This document shows, piece by piece, positions 34,001-46,000 of a stretch of 64,000 nt of DNA (position 1 is its first letter; every line of letters starts with the position of its first letter). The stretch comes from Lineus longissimus (Eukaryota > Nemertea > Pilidiophora > Heteronemertea > Lineidae). The position numbers and the translations under genes are program-made. The notes under the pieces are model-generated. The model had not been told where the DNA came from and searched no databases. It was given only the letters and a program-made list of their open reading frames with translations. The stretch spans positions 18,671,292-18,735,291 of the forward strand of contig NC_088312.1 in NCBI RefSeq assembly GCF_910592395.1. Direction: 5' to 3'.

Positions 34001-37000
34001 AGGTAAAAAAATTTTATGAGGAATTATATAGGAAGAAAGAGACTGACAAAGTGTATAAAGATAGGTTTGCGGCAAAAATTGTAAAAAAACTGACAGGGGA
34101 GCAGCAAAACACACTGGAGGGGTTAATAACTACGGGGGAGGTACAAAGGGAATTGAAAAATATGAAGGTCGGAAAATCACCAGGGATAGACGGGTTAGGG
34201 AAAGAATTTTACGTGTATTATTGGGATATTTTGGGTGACGATTTGGTAGAAACAATAAATAATGTATTCTTGCGGGAAAAGTTGGGGGGAACAATGAAAA
34301 CGGCGGTAATTTCTATTTTATTCAAAAAAGGGGATCCAAGGGATATCAAAAATTATAGGCCTGTAAGTTTGTTAACAGTAGATTACAAGATAATCACTAA
34401 AGTTTTGAAATCGAGGCTTTCGGGGGTCATGAGCGACCTGGTGCACCCAGATCAAGCATGTGGAATTCCAAAAAGGTCAATTAATGATCAATTATTTAAT
34501 ATTCAAACCATCATAGAGCATGCATCGGATTCTGGAGGGGCATTGGTGGCTGTTGACCTCCGAAAAGCATTTGATCTTGTATCGCATGAATGGCTATTTC
34601 AATGTTTAGAGACCATGAGGTTTGGCCATAACTTTATGAGATGGATGAGAGTCTTGTATGATGCGCCGGAGAGTAGGGTGCTGGTGAATGGTTTCCTGTC
34701 AGAGTCATTCAGGGTGGGCAGATCTGTCAGACAAGGTTGCAGTCTGTCCCCTTTGCTGTTTGTCCTCTGTCAGGAGCCGCTCGCCTGCGCCATACGCTCC
34801 GACGAGCGGGTGCGTGGCATTAGGCTGCCGAACGTTAAACAACAGGTTAAAAATATCGCTTTCGCGGATGATGCCACGCACCCGATTGCAACACCTTGCA
34901 TACGGGCTCTTTTTTCGGTCTATAACGATTTTGGCCAAGCCTCAGGGTCTGATATAAATATAGCGAAAACAGAGATTTTATTGTTGGGCGGTTTTTCCCG
35001 CCAAAACATCCCGATAGAGTACAGGCAATATATCGTGAAAATTTCAAATATTTTAGGGATACCGTGGACAAAGGCAGGACCTTGTGGGGAAACGTATTGG
35101 AAGAAAACTGGGGAAAAAATGGGGAAAACGGTCAAACTATGGGAAAACAGACGCCTGTCCTTCGTTGGGAAAGTTTTGGTGGTTAAGACCGTCCTAGTAT
35201 CGAAATTGTGGTATGGGGCCAGGGTTATGAAATTACCAAAGAAGTACTGTATAAAATTCGTAAAAACTATTTTTAAATTTTTGTGGTCCAACAAAATGGA
35301 ATTAATTAAAAGGAGTACCATGGTTCAATCGTTTGGCGATGGAGGGGTAGGGATGCCGCATGTAGCCAGTAAATGTCGGGCCCTGTTCATGGAAAGGTTG
35401 AAACAACTCTACAAAGTACAAGAGGGGGGTGTCGCCCAGCCATGGATAGGGTACGGCATTTACAAAGTAGGCATCACTTTGCGGCATCACTGCCCCGAGA
35501 TCGCCAAAAATACATATATGCATAGAGTAATTGGTACACACGGAGTGTGGGAAGAAATTTTATACCAATGCAAAGCTGCAAAATTGAAAATGGGTAGGTC
35601 CCAATGGGTTAATATCACCGCAGCTAGCTTATACGGGGAGATAATGAAAAGTGGGCCTAACATCCCACACACGGTGTGTACCAAGATTTTCAATGTAAAC
35701 TGGAGTCGGATATGGAACAATGTATGGAACAACAACATTTTATACAATAATGAAAAAGAACTGTATTACAAGCTCGTTCATAGAGCCTTATCTGTAAAAG
35801 CCATGTTCAAAGGTCTTCCTAATATCCAGAGAAACTGTGCGAGATGTTATCCCAGTCAAACTGAAACCATAAAACATGCGTTTTATGAGTGTGTGACAAT
35901 ACAGCCTGTTTTGAACTCGTTGACAAATTTGTTCAGAAGGAAAAATTGGCCAGATATAAATTTTGAGCGCATTATATGCCCAGATTTTGCAAATTGCAAG
36001 GGGAAGGATAAAATTGTGGGTGCTTTGGGAATTTATATACACGTTATTTGGGGGGGACGCGCCAGCATTTGGCGGGGGAACCAAGATAATAGCCTGAACG
36101 AGTTTGAAAAACGAATTCAAAACAGACTGTAAGGTCAAGGTCACAAATATGGGGATTCCCCACTTCACTATAATCTGAACTTCTGTTAAAATAAACGAGC
36201 AGGTAGCATGTAATCGAAGTGGCTCAAGCGAATTGTCGGGGCTTGCACACTAGAAGACCCAGGTTCGATTCCGCCACTGGGCGCATGTTTATTTATTTGT
36301 CTTTTTCCTTTTTATCTTTTTAATTTTCATTTACATTTCATTTGTTTTGACTGGGTTAAACATCTCACACAGTACTGTCAATAGCGAGAGAAATGTTTGT
36401 AAATAGATGTAAATTTTTAATGAGCACCACACAGATAATAAGTTTTATAAATATAGAATTATTGGCAACATACATTAGCTCAGTGCACCATCAGGGGTCA
36501 AAATGAGACCATGAGTTGGGATCGACCCCTGAACTGGGCAAACATAATTGTAAATAGCGGCCATTGAGCACTTGGAAGCACATTGTTTTATATTATTATA
36601 TTGTTAATTTATTTAATATTGGAGTAACTTAGAAACTAAAGCACATTTATTCACTGTTTACTTTATATAATTATCCATTGGTGCTAGATCAAAAATAACA
36701 TATTTATCGACATTAAAGAGAAAATTAGTTGGCAATGGTGCTTTCACGAGAATTAAACACTCATATTTACTATGAATCACATTTTATTTTACGTTAGTTG
36801 TACACAATTATCCATTGGTGCTATATCAAAAAAAGAACATGTTTATATATTGATATAATAGAAAACGCTAGTCAACAATGGTGCTCCCACAGTTTTAAAC
36901 ACTTACTTTAACTAAGCTCACATGTAACATTGGTGTTTTATTCATATTGTGTAAACACACTCGGCTGTGGGATCGACGTGCCGTCGCGGCGCCGAGTGCG

Positions 37001-40000
37001 GTCTCGGTCATAAGCTGTCAACACCGGCGACGGGACGGCACCGGACGATGTCACAGTGATTGTGTTGTAGTAGGGAGATTGGTGTAATTGGTGTATTGTA
37101 TAGGAAAATGCAGAACCATGTTATTGTGTATGTGATTTGTATAGGATATATGACAATAAATGACACCCACTGCGGGTTCAAGCTCAAAAAAAAAAAAGAA
37201 AATTTCTGCAAGGGGTGTCAAAACCGGCTCCCCGATCAATCGATAAGTAAATATCAGCTCCTTTTCTGGTGAATAAATCTCCAGTTGCCCTGTCGTCTAT
37301 ATACAAAAAAGAACTCAAATCATACCAGCATCAATTCTTGCCCGGAAGACGTATGGCAGCACGCTTTGGTTCCAACATCAACATGACCCAATGCACGCCC
37401 ATTCTTGGAATGATGTTGGAATAGTTATTGAAATCGGTCTGTAACAACACATCTGAACCCGCAATGTTTTGAGATCGCTAAACCACTCACCCAAGAGCGC
37501 GACAGTAGTGACGCAAACGCATGAGAGTCAGGATGTAACAGACACCGCTTCGCCAAAGTAGTTAATAAACAGATTGAAATTTGCCAACTACTATTTTAAT
37601 TTGTAAAATAAATAATCTCTAAAACATCTCCTATAAGAAAATTTTTCGTATATTTTCTAGTTAATTAAGTTCAGTTATAGTTAAACACTATGCATATTTA
37701 ATGAGATAAAGTTACTAACCTTAATGCCAATCAATAATCTGTCAACCAAGCCATTCTTCAAAAACAGCTCGTACAATAACACACGACGACGACTGCTGGG
37801 TCATTATGTCCTAATCGGGACCATTGTGCTTAATAATAGAAAATTTCTGCAAGGGGTGTCAAAACCGGCTCCCCGGTCAATCAATAAGTTAATATCAGCT
37901 CCTTTTCTGGTGAATAAATCTCCAGTTGCCCTGTCGTCTATATACAAAAAAGAACTCAAATCATACCAGCATCAATTCTTGCCCGGAAGACGTATGGCAG
38001 CACGCTTTGGTTCCAACATCAACATGACCCAATGCACGCCCATTCTTGGAATGATGTTGGAATAGTTATTGAAATCGGTCTGTAACAACACATCTGAACC
38101 CGCAATGTTTTGAGATCGCTAAACCACTCACCCAAGAGCGCGACAGTAGTGACGCAAACGCATGAGAGTCAGGATGTAACAGACACCGCTTCGCCAAAGT
38201 AGTTAATAAACAGATTGAAATTTGCCAACTACTATTTTAATTTGTAAAATAAATAATCTCTAAAACATCTCCTATAAGAAAATTTTTCGTATATTTTCTA
38301 GTTAATTAAGTTCAGTTATAGTTAAACACTATGCATATTTAATGAGATAAAGTTACTAACCTTAATGCCAATCAATAATCTGTCAACCAAGCCATTCTTC
38401 AAAAACAGCTCGTACAATAACACACGACGACGACTGCTGGGTCATTATGTCCTAATCGGGACCATTGTGCTTAATAATAGAAAATTTCTGCAAGGGGTGT
38501 CAAAACCGGCTCCCCGGTCAATCAATAAGTTAATATCAGCTCCTTTTCTGGTGAATAAATCTCCAGTTGCCCTGTCGTCTATATACAAAAAAGAAGTCAA
38601 ATCTTACCAGCATCAATTTTTTCCCGGAAGACGTTTTTGATTGCAGCACGCCAACATGATAACAAACACATCTTGACCCGCAATGTTTTGAGATCGCTAA
38701 ACCACTCACCCAAGAGCTCGACAGTGGTGAAGTCAACAGGCAGCGTACGGCCGCCAGCAATCTACAGTGGCGCCGCCTGTTGACTTCGCATCGTTATCTT
38801 TGACGTGGTGCATGGTCCAGATGTCTTTGATGTGGCACACATAGGAGTATCAATCTACGTGTCCTTGATATGCTACACAAGTGTCTTTGCTTTGGTTTGT
38901 CTTTATTTGCGGTAATAACCGCCCATAAGACAGCGCTTCGCCATAGTAGTTTAAAAACAGATTGAAATTTACCAACTACTATTTTAATTTGTAAAATAAA
39001 AAATCTCTAAAACATCTTCTATAAGAAAATTTTTCGTATATATTTTCATTGATTTAGTTCAGTTATAGTTTAACACTATGCATATTAAATGCGATAAAGT
39101 TACTAACCTTAACACCAATCAATAATCTGTCACCCAAGCTATTCTTCAAAAACAGCTCGCTCAAGACCACACAATCGCTCGTATCGTTGACGACGACGTA
39201 CGCTGCGTCCTAATTAAGGACCATTGTGCTCATTTAAGTGAATTTCTGCATGGGGTGTCAAAATCGGCTCCCCTGATCAATCGAAAAGTTACTATCAGTT
39301 CCCTTATGAATTTCCAGTTGCCCTGTCGTCTGCATATCAAAAAAGAACTTAAATTAGCATCAATTTTTGAATGGGTAATGTACACCCATTTGAATTGTTA
39401 TTGAACTCGGGCTGTAATAGACCACATATACATGTATTATATCCCGTTGGAACCGTGACGTTTTCTCCACAGCCCGGGTCTGTAACCATGGTAACGGCAG
39501 TTCCAGTAGGACGAATTCACTGTCTATAGGCATATACAGCAACTGGATGGACATGCACTCATCTGATGTCACAATTAACTGCTCATATTATACAGGATGA
39601 GAGATTTTATCATGAGAGCTTGTGTGAAATTTGATTTTGTCCCCTAGCATCAAAAGTCCTGCCCTATTGTTCCGGAGGTATGATGTAGCCAAAGCGCCCA
39701 TTATTAATCGGACATCCTGCTGTATTGCAACTCACGATTGCTTGAGTATTTGGTACTGGGTATTCGGGGGTGTGTTTGGGTAAGGGTCATTTTAATATTA
39801 TCAGAATACCAGGGGGGGGCTACGATTTGTTCGGATTGGCAATGTCCTGACCGCAGACAAGCCCATATCTTTTTCGCTTTTCTTCTTCAGGTGCAGCATC
39901 TTGTACGAAGTGTTCTCGTGGGAAGCAGTGTCCATCGAAGACGAGAGAGTCCTCGTGTGGGCGCGGGATGTTCAGCGCGGGTGGCAAGCAATATTGCGAC

Positions 40001-43000
40001 ATGTGCGACATTGGGACATACGTCAATGAAGGTTCGTGAAGTGAAGGTCTACTGTAATTCATTCTAAAATCTAAGAAACAGATAGTGTGGTGGGGTGGGT
40101 TCTACACTCTGGATGCAGTGGACTGGCCTTGTCCTGTCACCAGAATGACGCAATGAACTGCCACGGGAGTCCAGGTTGAATTGTGTTTGTTCATTTTAAG
40201 ATCTAAGAAATATAGTGGGGTGGGGGGAGGTTGGAATCAGTTGCATCCTGAAGCAAACCGGAGTGATGTTCGCTTCTCCGGCCCTGTTCTGATGGAGAAG
40301 CAAGTATTAACCCCTGATTTCCTCAGGATGGGTGAGTTTGGGTGGTAATATAGTAGAACCTCCCTTAGCGGACACCTCTCTAATAAGGACACCCTCTCTA
40401 TTTAGGACACTAGTTTTGGTCCCAAATTGGTTGTTACCATTCAATTTGACCTCTCTAATCAGGACACCTCTCTATTAAGGACAGTACCCCTCAGTCCCGA
40501 GGGTGTCCTTAATAGAGAGGTTCTACTGTAGGTCCTATAAGTCTTCCAAATTGGTGCTGTTGTCAAAGCCACCTGAGATACGTATCGCATTGTCGATCAT
40601 GTTTTTCGGTTGTAACCTCTCATGTGCAGCATAAATTTGAAGATACAGCAGAACCTCCCTTAGCGGACACCTCTCTATTAAGGACAACCTCTCTATTAAG
40701 GACACTAGTTTTGGTCCCAAGTTAGTTGTTTCCGTTCATTTTAATCTCTCTAATCAGGAAACCTCTCTATTAAGGACAGCACTTGTCAGTCCTGAGGGTG
40801 TCCTTTATAGAGAGGTTCTACTGTAATTGCAAGTTCCCATGATTTTCAAGATAATTGCAACTTTCCATCGAACCTCTCTATTAAGGAAACCCTCTGGACT
40901 GACGAGTGCTATCCTTAATAGAGAGGCGTCCTGATTAAAGAGGTCAAATTGAATGGAAACAACCAATTTGGGACCAAAACTAGTGTCCTTAAGAGAGAAG
41001 TTGTCTTTAATAGAGAGGTGTCTGCTAAGGGAGGTTCCACTCTACTAAGTACCTCACTTGGACATTGGTATTGCGTGATTCTATAGCCATGATATCCTGT
41101 TTTCCAGAACACACTGAATGCAAGGACTGTCCTCCTGGCTCCTACTGCCCGAGCCCTGACAGGAAGCCCCTCCCATGTCCTCCAGGATTCATCTCAGAGG
41201 CAAAGGCTACCGTCTGCATACGATGTCAAGCTAGTAAGTTCCTACAAACAAGCAGCCAGTATCATCTCACCAATAGATCAAAAAAATTTGTTTCACCCTG
41301 CGATGACAGTAATACTTTGTACATACATGTTGTAATTACATTCTAGGGGGTTGTGACGGATCATTGCTGAGTATAGTCCTGTCTTTGGGGTTGTGACGGC
41401 TCCTGGCTGAGTCTACAGTATGTTATTTCAGTGGTATTTGTAACGAGTCAAATAGGGTGAATTCGAACTTCGTTGGCGATTAGGTTTTGAAAGAGTTGTG
41501 ATGTCCGCTCTTCAACAATATTGTGAGCCCTACAACATTTTCAGGGACATAACCGCCTTGCGCAGTTACAGGAACAGCTGATAAGGTGTTGTGTTACGAA
41601 ATGTCCCCGATTGAACCCAGATTGGACTCTCAGCTGATTGGACCACCTGTTTACTTCCATCTTCTTATAATTTGCAGATCAGCTACCAAATAGTGAGAAA
41701 AATAAATGTATTCCCTGTGGAGCTGGGAAACACTGCCTTGATCTTAGGTAGGTTGTGACTCTCAGGGTGTCCCTCAGTTTTTGTAAGTCTACCATCCGCA
41801 ATATTAGTCAGTTGGACAAGATGTCAAAAGAGGATCGCCGGATCCACAGTCTTAAAAAAACATTTATATCATTTCCCAATTCCACCCCTAAAGTTGTTGA
41901 CCATATCTAACTTTCAGAAATAATACCCCCTTAATTCTTACTTTCAGCAAGGGTCCAGTTGATTGTCCAGATGGTTATTATTCCAAAGAAGGTGAATCGA
42001 GTTGCAGGGCATGTCCTGCTGGCCACCACTGTAAATCCAAGACGACAACAGAGAAATGTTCACCTGGTATGTTATGCCATGGACAATTCTTCTCCTTGTT
42101 TCTGGCTCTTCTGACTGGGGTCTGTCATCTACACAACTGTAACTCATCCATCTCAATGTAAAAAAAGGAAGGGCACTGGTCCTAAAAGTGGGTGGCTTGC
42201 AATATTGGCTGCTCATGTGTGCACACTCGGTCAGACACCAGTTTGACCGCTGTCTTTGGTCAGGTTTTCCTTGGAGTTCCCGTCTCCTAGTCCTCTGGTT
42301 GCCATTTCCTGACAAGCCCAGACTACCTGGTTTGATTTCAGAGTTTTCTCTTCTAGACTGGTTGGCTACCAGGGCAAAGCCTAAAAGTGGTAATATATTG
42401 GTATGAGAATTTGTAAGTTGTTCATGATACCCGACATTTGCTTGTCTTTTTCTGTTAAAATCTTGTTATACAAATGAATCAACTCATCCATTTGAATTTC
42501 TATTTCAATGTTCAATTTTCAAATTGATTATAAATCTTACTTACTGTTTTGTAGGGACTTATGCTGAGAGCGGCTGGAGGGAATGTTTGCCTTGTCCTGC
42601 TGGGTTTAAGTGTAGTGGACAGGGGACATCCAGCCCACAGATATGTGACAGGGGGCAGTACAGTGAAAAAGGTGGTAAGTGACAGGACAAGTCAGTATAG
42701 TGAAAAAGGTGGTAAGTGATGGGACTGCGTAAAGAAGCAGAATGGTGAAAAAGATGGTAAGCGTCATTGTTGTGACATGGGGCAATTATATACAGTGTAA
42801 ATAGCACATTGCATGGAATACAACATCGCAAATGACCTACTTGTCTATAATTCCAATTTTAAAACTTTTCAAACATTTCATCATTAGATATATAGTTGCT
42901 CTCAAATTTCCTTTTGAAGAGTCTCACCCAACCAGTGACACCATTTGGAGCAGAGTCTTTCTCGTTCTTGTCACAATCCCCTTGACTCCTCTATTATTCA

Positions 43001-46000
43001 TTGTGTGTCACCTTGTCTTGTTTCAGCCACAAGTTGCAAAGACTGCCCACCAGGCAAGTTCTGCATCAATCCGTCAGAAGAGCCAAAGAGTTGTGAAAAG
43101 GGGACGTACTCAAAGGGGAAGCTTGATACCTGTTTGCCGTGCCCGGCTGGCATGAGCTGCCCCTCAAGGAACTCTGTCGAAGAATGTAAAGATGGATCGT
43201 ATTCTTTCATACGTGAGGAGGAGTGCTCACCGTGCCCAAAAGGTATGTTCTCATTTGGTTTTTATGCAAGCAATTTTCTTCTTCTGCACTTAGCATTAAA
43301 CAGTTGGTCCTTTTTTCGATAACGAAGTCAGCTGTCCGAGACACTTCTGCCACAGAGCCCCAGAGCTTTTTGGGTTCATAATCAGGAGGTCGTGGATTAG
43401 GCTCTCAGAAGGATCACCTCTGTTTGGTTTTTGTGTCCTTGAGCAAGGCAGTTACCCTACTTGCTTCTCTCCACGCAGGAGCAAATGGGTACCCAGCAGG
43501 CAGCGATGGCCAAATGTGTATGGTAGTCCTGAGGGATCAATACATGAAGCTTGGATATGTGACACTCCCCGGGGAGTTGAACTTGAATTCGGAATATACA
43601 GGCATTTAGCTAGGGTAATAAGGTGAAGTGCTTTGAGTGATGAAACTGCATTGGATTTAGCGCTTTGAAGTCTCACCATTATCATTATCAAGTGGTAGGT
43701 TAATGAAAATAATGACAACTTGCCTCTGTACCTTTCAGGGAGCACATGCGCTAATAAAGCAGACGTGCCCCAGCCATGTCCTTCCGGTCAGTACAACGTC
43801 GAGTCAGACTCCAAGGCCTGTAAGCTTTGTCCTGCTGGATCGATGTGCCCTAAGGCTGATCAGGCACCCAAGAGTTGTCCCCAAGGTAGGTTTGCGTTAT
43901 GCCCTACGTATAAAAGGCCTTCGTTTTGATAGTTCCTAGTTAAAGTGAGTGAGTCTTGATCCTAAAAGAGGCTTGGTTTGAGCAGCGGGTTTGGATTTGA
44001 TCCTGCAGAAATACGTACAGGCTCTTTATTTCGGGTCAGATGGGACAGTAAGCTGTGGTCTGTTGTAGGGAGATTACTGCAAGTAGCGTAGCATTCACAA
44101 ATTCTTGGGGGGTCAGTTTCTGATAATAATTGGTCTGTTTCATCTGAAAATATGATTTTCAGGGGCGATCAGCAGCCCAGGACAGACCAACTGCACCATG
44201 TGTCCTGCAGGCTACAAGTGTCCTAACCCGAAGGAGTTTCAGAAGATGTCTGCCTGTGCCCAGGGGACTTACTCCATGGCAGGACAATCGGACTGTACTG
44301 AGTGTCCTCTGAAAAAGTACTGCCCATACACTGAGTAAGATTCTTTAAATGCTGTCTACTGAATGCATTGAATGGTAAATCTTTAAGCTCCATTTTTTAA
44401 AAGGGTTCACATATGCTCTATTTTAGACCGTTAGACAAATTTGTTTTGTTAGAGTAGAGCATCAATTCATTACCTGTCCCCATCTTGGTTTTTGCTTTAT
44501 TATCTAAGTTTGTGAATGTTGATTTCAGCCAAGCGATATCCAATGACTGCCCTCCGGGGACGTACTCTGAGGGCAAACAGATGGTGTGTACCCAGTGTAA
44601 GCCTGGCAAAGCTTGTCCACAGACTGATGGGACTGGGATCGTCGCTTGCAAAAAGGGAGAGTACTCTCTACCAGGTAAACACCGCAGTACCCCTCTTTAA
44701 AGGACATCTGCGGACTGACAAGTGCTGCCCTTGATAGAGAGGTGTTCGCATTAGGGAGGTCAAATGGAATGACAACAACCGATAGTGAGGGTGTCTTGAT
44801 AGAGAGGTGTCATATTAGGGAGGTTCCACTGTTTAGCGAGTGGCTGAACTCTTACTAAGGCTTTATTAGCTCTTAAAGCAATATTGGGCTATTAATTTTC
44901 AAGTGTAATGTATGTGGAAGCCGGGCACATGGTGGAAATGAATACATTTGCCCTCTGACGTAATCTGACCCATTAACTTGGAGGTTGCAGGTGGGGTCCA
45001 TGATTAAGGGTTGACCACAGGGACCTCCATTTTGGCTAGATCTGGAAATCCTGAATCAATTAGGCCTAGAACTCCTTCGAAATAAAGAGAATGTTAATTT
45101 CAAGAATGGGAGTCTGATCCCTGGAAAACAAAGCACTGACTTCCACCCCTGAAATCGACAGTCACCTTGTTTTGTATGAGTTCTAATTGCTGCAGGATTT
45201 CAAGTTCTAGCCAAAAATGTCTGTGCTTATGGTCAACCCATAAACCTGATAACCTTGAAGTTGGGGAAGGTGTTTTTGCTGAAGGAATTTGATATGCATT
45301 CAAATAGCGCTCTTTATGTCTTGCAACAATTTTATTTCTCGAACAGGAGCAGTAAAGTGCCAGATCTGCCCAACAGGGTACGCCTGCCCCAGTTCAACCA
45401 ATGGAGAAATCAAACGCTGTCCGAGCGGTACATTCGCCGAGGCCAAGCAGACAAAGTGTACGCCGTGTCCACCGGGAAAGATGTGCCCAAACACGAAGAA
45501 AGATGAGCAGATGCCTTGTCCGGATGGAACGTATTCTGTCGGGAAGCAGGCGTCCTGCACGCTGTGTCCGCCGGGGTTTGAATGCCCTGAAGTCACTGGG
45601 AAAGACAAGTAAGCAGGGGGCTGGGGGATCGGAGCAGAATTATTTGTATCAAATCATTTGAAATTAACCGGGGAATATCTGAATCTCAGAAAATGATTGA
45701 AAGAATTTACTCTGAAATTTAAATAAATGTGTTGATCAGCCCTCTCTTCATAGATCCTGGGTCAATATTTGGTCATGTCATTACAGTATTTCTCACAGTC
45801 CAAACCTTGTTAGAACAGGCTTCGACCTCCATTTCCTCCCTGTTGGCTTCGAAATCTGTTGTTGGTATTTCTTGCTCCACTTGCAGCTAATCCTTCAGAA
45901 TCACATCCTGACGTAACTAGTGATTTTCACTCCGCCTCTCGATATTTCAAACGAGGTAGGAGTATCAAAAACCTGATCTCAGGAGGCAAGAATCGGAGAG

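Larger units (their letters stand above)
31141..37197 (+). mobile_element. full-length two-ORF LINE, L1/Tx1-type, with snRNA-like 5' end
   Basis: About 6.06 kb: a 5' UTR starting with U1- and U2-like segments, ORF1 (31458-32753) with a zinc knuckle, ORF2 (32764-36132) with AP-endonuclease and reverse transcriptase, a ~1.05-kb 3' UTR, AATAAA at 37155 and an A-tail at 37186-37197. Both ORFs are intact, so the copy could be recent or active. It sits at the boundary of 641-bp repeat units with loss of about a dozen target bases and no clear target duplication. Confidence 0.93.
26951..39890 (+). other. intron 4 (12.9 kb), filled with mobile elements
   Basis: Exons 4 and 5 join in frame across it. 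It contains an inverted family B array (27270-28385), a foldback/tandem repeat (28386-39480), a truncated LINE (29316-30505), a full-length LINE (31141-37197) and a G run at 27103-27121. The rest shows nothing recognised. Confidence 0.85.
40032..41107 (+). other. intron 5 with three MITE copies
   Basis: Contains a small foldback (40246-40331) and three family A MITEs (40350-40530, 40644-40825, 40867-41046 inverted). Confidence 0.85.
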
